DNA of 9,303 nucleotides from an uncultured Clostridia bacterium (GTDB lineage: Bacteria > Bacillota > Clostridia > Christensenellales > CAG-917). Below are positions 6,191-9,303 of this stretch, one piece after another. The DNA is taken from assembly GCA_947629635.1 (NCBI GenBank), contig CANREO010000028.1, positions 1 through 9,303 on the forward strand, given 5' to 3'. The first letter of the stretch is position 1. Each line of letters begins with the position of its first letter. A program made the position numbers and the translations under genes. A model generated the notes under the pieces. That model saw only the letters and a program-made list of their open reading frames with translations. It searched no databases and had not been told where the DNA came from.

Positions 6191-7476
6191 TTTATACCTC
6201 CCAAATTTTCGAAAATCGTTAGCGAACCGCAGAGTACGACGACTTCGCAATCCTTCATAAGGTCGGATATCCCTTTCTCCGCCGAAACGGCACTACTACA
6301 CATAGTCCCGTGCGCGCGCATCAATTTAATAAGTTCGGTTGCCGCCAAAGCTCTGGGCGAAGGCGGAGTGATCGCCACGGCTTTGGACGCAAGCGGTAAT
6401 AACGATTGCAATATTCCCTCTACATCCTTATCGGCAAGTATGCCGAGCACAAAACCTACCTTCTTCCCGGGGAAATAGCGGATCAGCGCGTCTCTAAGCG
6501 CCGCCGCTCCATGCGGATTGTGCGCCCCGTCAAGAACCAATATGCCGTTGCCAAAGCTGTGTTCGCTTGGCTTCAGAACCTGCAAACGCGCTCGCCATAA
6601 CGTATTTTTGAGCCCTCGTCTTATTGCGTTCGCATCTATCTCAAAACCCTTTTTATTCAAGATTTTCGCCGCCTCTATGGCAAGTGAGGCGTTTACAGAT
6701 TGATGCGAGCCGAGCATCTTGATGAAATATCTCTCTCCGTCATATTCGAACTCCTGTCCGTCAAGGCTGTCCGAAACGGGCGTTACGGGAGAACATATCG
6801 TCAAACTACACGGCTTGTATAGTCTTTCCCCACCCCTTAAAGCATAAGGCCGTCTCAATTGGCAGAGCGCCTCTTCGCTCTGCGGACAGGTCACGGCGTC
6901 GCCATCTATGATCGCCGCTTTTTCGGAAGCTATCTCCTCTATCGTGTCGCCTAGCAGCGCGCAATGATCGAGGCCTATCGGAGTGATGACGCTCAAAAGT
7001 TTATCGTAAATGACGTTGGTGGCGTCCCACCTGCCGCCGAGTCCCGTCTCGAGCACGCAAATGTCCGTGCCTCTATCCTTAAACGCAATAAACGCGACCG
7101 CGGTTTCTATCTCGAAAGCTGTCGGACTGAAGGCAGGTCTCATACGTCTTTCGCGATCGATCGCATCCCTCACCTCGGAAATATATTTTGCCACTTCGTC
7201 GTCCGAGAGCGGCACTCCGTCGACGAGCCATCTTTCGTTGTAACAAAATACGGAAGGCGAATTGTATGTACCAACGCAATATCCGGCCTCGCGCAAAATA
7301 CTTGTTATATATGCGCAAACCGAACCTTTGCCGTTTGTGCCTGCTACGTGCACGAACTTCAGCGCGCGATCCGGCTCTCCCAGCAAAACAAGCAGCTCGC
7401 GCATGCGTTCTATTCCATAATCTGAACCGGCTCGCGCAATATTCTTTATATAATTCAATGCCTCTTTATAAACCAA
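6187..7476 (-). CDS. folC: Folylpolyglutamate / dihydrofolate synthase, TTG start
   Basis: ATP-dependent ligase adding glutamate to dihydropteroate and/or extending folate polyglutamates. 429 residues, typical for FolC. Mur-ligase fold: P-loop HVAGTNGKGS (43-52), YNSPSVF and NER (71-82) in the place of the usual TSPH-RERI, FEIETAVAF (121-129), LETGLGGRWDATNVI (142-156), PIGLDH (166-171), SEKAAI with Lys186 as the likely carbamylated lysine, and LDGAHNPHG (315-323) in the C-terminal domain. The start is a TTG at 7476. It follows AGGAGG (7488-7483) by 6 bases, and the protein then begins MVYKEALNYI, matching family N-termini. An in-frame ATG at 7509 lies in the riboswitch expression platform and would put the ribosome binding site inside the gene. 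First gene of the folate operon; its stop overlaps the folE start. Translation is probably controlled by the leader. Confidence 0.94.
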   Translation of the reverse strand: MVYKEALNYIKNIARAGSDYGIERMRELLVLLGEPDRALKFVHVAGTNGKGSVCAYITSILREAGYCVGTYNSPSVFCYNERWLVDGVPLSDDEVAKYISEVRDAIDRERRMRPAFSPTAFEIETAVAFIAFKDRGTDICVLETGLGGRWDATNVIYDKLLSVITPIGLDHCALLGDTIEEIASEKAAIIDGDAVTCPQSEEALCQLRRPYALRGGERLYKPCSLTICSPVTPVSDSLDGQEFEYDGERYFIKMLGSHQSVNASLAIEAAKILNKKGFEIDANAIRRGLKNTLWRARLQVLKPSEHSFGNGILVLDGAHNPHGAAALRDALIRYFPGKKVGFVLGILADKDVEGILQSLLPLASKAVAITPPSPRALAATELIKLMRAHGTMCSSAVSAEKGISDLMKDCEVVVLCGSLTIFENLGGIK

Positions 7477-7512
7477 AAAGCGCCTCCTTTCAGAAGCACT
7501 TTCTCGCAAAGT
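7475..7512 (-). promoter_or_regulatory. Riboswitch expression platform: Shine-Dalgarno-sequestering hairpin
   Basis: On the minus strand GTGCTTCT (7499-7492) pairs with GGAGGCGC (7487-7480) over 8 bp, three of them G.U, closing a GAAA tetraloop. The 3' arm is the folC Shine-Dalgarno. Five T (7479-7475) follow and run into the TTG start, so the structure could act as translational block, weak terminator or both. ACTTT (7512-7508) and AAAGT (7502-7498) form an alternative 5-bp hairpin that shares two bases with the first, a possible switching partner. Confidence 0.65.
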
Positions 7513-7610
7513 CGAAGCGGGAGTGAAAATCGCACCGCAAGCTCTAGCTTTTCGTCCGCTGACACCCCCCGTTCAGTCGGCACTTAACGCGCGAAATTCT
7601 ACTACTTCCA
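7512..7610 (-). ncRNA. Tetrahydrofolate (THF-I) riboswitch aptamer
   Basis: The leader RNA matches the THF-I aptamer known from folT, folE and folC leaders of Firmicutes. On the minus strand: P1 GAAG (7608-7605) with CTTC (7517-7514); GTAG after P1; the conserved GCGTTAAGTG (about 7591-7582); P3 CCGACTG with CAGCGG (one bulged A); the loop GAACGGGGGGTGTC; GACGAA, then a P4 hairpin AAGC-TAGA-GCTT; GCGGTG; and the CACTCCCGCTTC 3' side. A 7-pair pseudoknot can form between GGGGGTG (7569-7563) and CACTCCC (7525-7519), the same contact made by GGGATG and CATCC in known examples but with different bases, which is good independent support. It lies directly ahead of folC in a folate operon, exactly where feedback by reduced folate is expected. 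Confidence 0.92.
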
Positions 7611-7632
7611 AAAATGGGGATTTATTGATAAT

Positions 7633-7661
7633 ATTCTAGCACAATGCCCCGTCATAAGCAA
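7633..7661 (-). promoter_or_regulatory. Promoter of the folate operon
   Basis: On the minus strand TTGCTT (7661-7656) and TAGAAT (7638-7633) are 17 bases apart. TGC directly before the -10 makes it an extended -10 promoter. The predicted transcript start near 7626 lies about 16 bases before the riboswitch, so the whole aptamer is transcribed. Confidence 0.6.
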
Positions 7662-7694
7662 GCACAATTTTTTATATGTTTATATTTGCATAAA

Positions 7695-7712
7695 TATTGT
7701 TTAAATACAATA
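7695..7712. repeat. Small AT-rich inverted repeat in the divergent spacer
   Basis: TATTGT (7695-7700) and ACAATA (7707-7712) form a 6-bp inverted repeat with a 6-bp AT spacer; a further half-site ACAATA follows at 7715-7720. It lies between the two divergent promoters, about 40 bases upstream of the plus-strand -35 box. It could be a regulator site, but the region is so AT-rich that chance is a serious alternative. The rest of the 7662-7749 spacer shows nothing recognisable. Confidence 0.25.
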
Positions 7713-7749
7713 AAACAATAGATAAAGTCAATTTTAATGACGTATATAT

Positions 7750-7778
7750 TTGCTTTCCGCTTTAAAACGTCGTATAAT
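7750..7778 (+). promoter_or_regulatory. Promoter of the DUF5058 gene
   Basis: TTGCTT (7750-7755) and a perfect TATAAT (7773-7778) are 17 bases apart. The -10 lies 16 bases before the GGGAGA ribosome binding site, so the leader is very short and leaves no room for a riboswitch. Confidence 0.65.
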
Positions 7779-7805
7779 GTGTGTATATTTATTCGGGAGA
7801 AATGC

Positions 7806-8636
7806 ATGGATAAAGTACTTTGTGCGGCACAATTTAAGCTTGACGATCCGTTGATGTACATTTTATACGCAATAGTGCTCGTCTTTATCGTTGCTTTGGC
7901 GACATTTTATATTGTAGTCTCGTTAAAACGCGCAAAAAAACTCGGCATTGATAAGGTCAAGATAAAAAAGGTGATCACCACATCTATATCTTTTTCCGTT
8001 TTGCCGGGATTGGGCATAGGACTTGGCATAGTCACGCTTGTCGGTACGCTTGGCGTCGCTTTCCCGGCAATAAGGCTGAGCGTAATAGGTTCGCTTCAAT
8101 ACGAAACGCAAATGGCGGACGGCGCCGCGACCGCGATCGGCGGCTCACTGGAGCAACTGATGTCTGTGGGTATATCCGCAAAAGATATGGTGACGATAGC
8201 TACGGTAATGACGGTGGCTATAATGTCGGGGCCTATATTCGTTCTAATATTCTATCGCAGGCTACAACCTAAATTCGGCAACCTCATGAGCAAGTCGACA
8301 GGCGGAAAGGGAGGCGGAATGAACATAGGCGAGCTCATCTTCCAAATTTGTTTTATAGGCATGGTGTTGGGCTACCTTGCCATGAGCATAACGTCAATTA
8401 CGACGGGCGCAAAATACATAGATTCCTACTACAACTTCATTGCCGTCGTCGTGGCGATGATCATGATGTATTTTTGCGATCTGCTCATCAACAAAGCCGG
8501 CTGGAAATGGCTGGATAGTTTCGCCACTCCGTTGTCAATGCTGATAGCCATGATAGTCGTTGGAATATTGAGCTACTGCGCCACCAAAAACGGCTGGGCG
8601 CTGTCTACGGACGTCGCTGCGGCAATAGCGAGGTGA
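7806..8636 (+). CDS. DUF5058 family integral membrane protein
   Basis: 276-residue polytopic membrane protein that I recognise as DUF5058, a Firmicutes family of unknown function. Family-like features are DPLMYIL at the start of the first helix (14-20), a KRAKKLGI cytoplasmic loop (41-48), the VLPGLGIGLGIVTL segment (65-78) and PAIRLSVIGSLQYET (87-101). About six or seven hydrophobic segments are visible: 17-39, 57-88 (possibly two helices), 127-150, 176-200, 208-228 and 241-262. A Gly/Lys-rich loop (KSTGGKGGG, 163-171) lies between the third and fourth blocks. The ATG at 7806 is chosen because GGGAGA at 7795-7800 is 5 bases upstream. An in-frame ATG at 7737 lies ahead of the promoter and would add an implausible leader peptide. 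The next gene begins 7 bases after the stop, so the two are an operon and may form a heteromeric transporter. That last point is inference. Confidence 0.82.
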   Translation: MDKVLCAAQFKLDDPLMYILYAIVLVFIVALATFYIVVSLKRAKKLGIDKVKIKKVITTSISFSVLPGLGIGLGIVTLVGTLGVAFPAIRLSVIGSLQYETQMADGAATAIGGSLEQLMSVGISAKDMVTIATVMTVAIMSGPIFVLIFYRRLQPKFGNLMSKSTGGKGGGMNIGELIFQICFIGMVLGYLAMSITSITTGAKYIDSYYNFIAVVVAMIMMYFCDLLINKAGWKWLDSFATPLSMLIAMIVVGILSYCATKNGWALSTDVAAAIAR

Positions 8637-8643
8637 AACGCTT

Positions 8644-9303
8644 ATGGAAAGCAAAGTAAAAATGAGAGATTACAACTTCAAATATCACCTTGTAGGAAGG
8701 GTCTGGACCGCGCTTGCGATAGTGCTTTTCCTCATGGTGCCCATCGCAATAGGTCTGCATTACGGCGTGACGCCGGATTGGAAAGTTTTCGGCAGCACGG
8801 CTGTGATAATCCCCCTGCTCATAAACTTTATATCCGGGATTGCGGAACCCATAATCTATGCGCCGATGCTCGGCACGAACAGCGAATATCTCGCCTTTAT
8901 CACAGGCAATTTGTCCAACCTTAAAATACCATGCGTCGTAAAGGCGCAGGAAATTTGTGACACAAAGCCCGGCACCGAAGAAAACGAAGTCATATCCACA
9001 CTTGCCGTCGCGATAAGCACCCTTGTGACAACGGTGATCGTGGCTATCTTCGTGTTGTGCTTGGGAGTGAGCAACCTGAACGAGGCAGTGACAAAAAACA
9101 AATGGATCATGCCCGCTTTCACTTGCGTTGTCTACGCGCTGTTCGGCAGTCTGGGCGGCAAATATGTGGCAAAAAATCCCAAATTATCCATTTTGCCGGC
9201 AATAGTAATCGTCATCTTGTCAATAATACTCGGAGTGACCGGAATCGGCGGCAGCGTAGGATCGGCATATCTGTTTGTGGGAATAGGTCTATGCGCAATA
9301 TTC
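8644..9303 (+). CDS. Multi-helix membrane protein, partner of DUF5058 (C-terminus beyond window)
   Basis: 220 codons open to the window edge, so the end is missing. Hydrophobic segments at about 20-40, 48-74, 118-141, 155-171, 181-199 and 201-220 indicate a polytopic inner-membrane protein. The best-defined stretch is a re-entrant-looking motif, SGIAEPIIYAPMLGTNSEYLAFITGNLSNLKIP (64-96; quoted here as separate parts SGIAEPI, APMLGT, AFITGNLSNLKIP), followed by a charged loop CDTKPGTEENE (105-115). The placement of Gly, Pro and Asn inside a hydrophobic stretch resembles substrate gates of secondary transporters, but I cannot name the family. The start at 8644 follows AGGTGA, which overlaps the DUF5058 stop, with 7 bases spacing, indicating translational coupling. 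Function is unknown; joint transport or channel activity with the DUF5058 protein is the simplest guess. Confidence 0.8.
   Translation, partial: MESKVKMRDYNFKYHLVGRVWTALAIVLFLMVPIAIGLHYGVTPDWKVFGSTAVIIPLLINFISGIAEPIIYAPMLGTNSEYLAFITGNLSNLKIPCVVKAQEICDTKPGTEENEVISTLAVAISTLVTTVIVAIFVLCLGVSNLNEAVTKNKWIMPAFTCVVYALFGSLGGKYVAKNPKLSILPAIVIVILSIILGVTGIGGSVGSAYLFVGIGLCAIF

Noticed and set aside
6191..6250. N-terminal extension of FolE from an ATG at 6250
   Set aside because: It overlaps the folC end by about 60 bases; the ATGA overlap with GGAGG 6 bases upstream is the normal operon start.
7474..7509. ATG at 7509 as the start of folC
   Set aside because: It lies in the riboswitch expression platform, has no Shine-Dalgarno, and adds ESASERRRF ahead of the family-like N-terminus. 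The TTG at 7476 is correctly spaced from AGGAGG.
7737..7805. Upstream ATG at 7737 for the DUF5058 gene
   Set aside because: It precedes the promoter's -10 box and lacks a ribosome binding site, whereas GGGAGA is properly placed for 7806.
8856..9122. 88-codon minus-strand frame at the right end
   Set aside because: Antisense to a continuous plus-strand membrane protein frame with good hydrophobic periodicity and a coupled start.
1..9303. CRISPR arrays, tRNA/rRNA genes, IS elements, toxin-antitoxin or defence genes
   Set aside because: I looked for regular repeats, cloverleaf-like arms, transposase or nuclease motifs and found none; the only candidate mobile sequence is the 60-bp element at 445-512.

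Overview
The window looks like chromosomal DNA of a Firmicutes bacterium, most likely an uncultured Clostridia-type lineage. The grounds are a tetrahydrofolate (THF) riboswitch of the class known from Clostridia and Lactobacillales, strong GGAGG-type ribosome binding sites, a pyrophosphate-type phosphofructokinase, a YxjI/LURP-one protein and a DUF5058 membrane protein. The species assignment is inference. I see no IS element, prophage, CRISPR array, tRNA or rRNA gene.

Layout. From 1 to 7661 everything is on the minus strand, as five transcription units; the right end is on the plus strand. (a) 1-327 is the N-terminal part of an unrecognised two-helix membrane protein with a good promoter. 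(b) 328-627 is a gene-free spacer. It holds a possible operator, a 60-bp near-perfect inverted repeat flanked by TTAT direct repeats (MITE-like, or a structured RNA), and the terminator of the next unit. (c) 628-1968 encodes an RlmD/TrmA-family tRNA or rRNA m5U methyltransferase, just downstream of a PPi-dependent phosphofructokinase gene (2003-3250). A GC-rich hairpin separates the two, and the methyltransferase has no visible Shine-Dalgarno sequence. (d) 3375-3878 is a LURP-one/YxjI-like gene ending in a 30-bp perfect palindromic terminator. (e) 4034-7476 is a compact folate operon: folC, folE, folP and a folB-folK fusion, with junctions of a 4-base overlap, 8 bases and 1 base. (f) Divergent from it, 7806-9303 holds a DUF5058 gene and a second multi-helix membrane protein cut by the window edge.

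How the genes work together. FolE makes dihydroneopterin triphosphate from GTP. The FolB half makes 6-hydroxymethyl-dihydropterin, the FolK half pyrophosphorylates it, FolP adds pABA, and FolC adds glutamate(s). Dihydroneopterin-triphosphate dephosphorylation (FolQ or Nudix), pABA synthesis and DHFR are not encoded here. The operon leader (about 7512-7610) matches the THF-I riboswitch, including a convincing pseudoknot. Just downstream an 8-bp GAAA-loop hairpin buries the folC Shine-Dalgarno and runs into U5 at a TTG start codon. This is a plausible feedback switch by which reduced folate shuts down its own synthesis. It is the best-supported regulatory story in the window.
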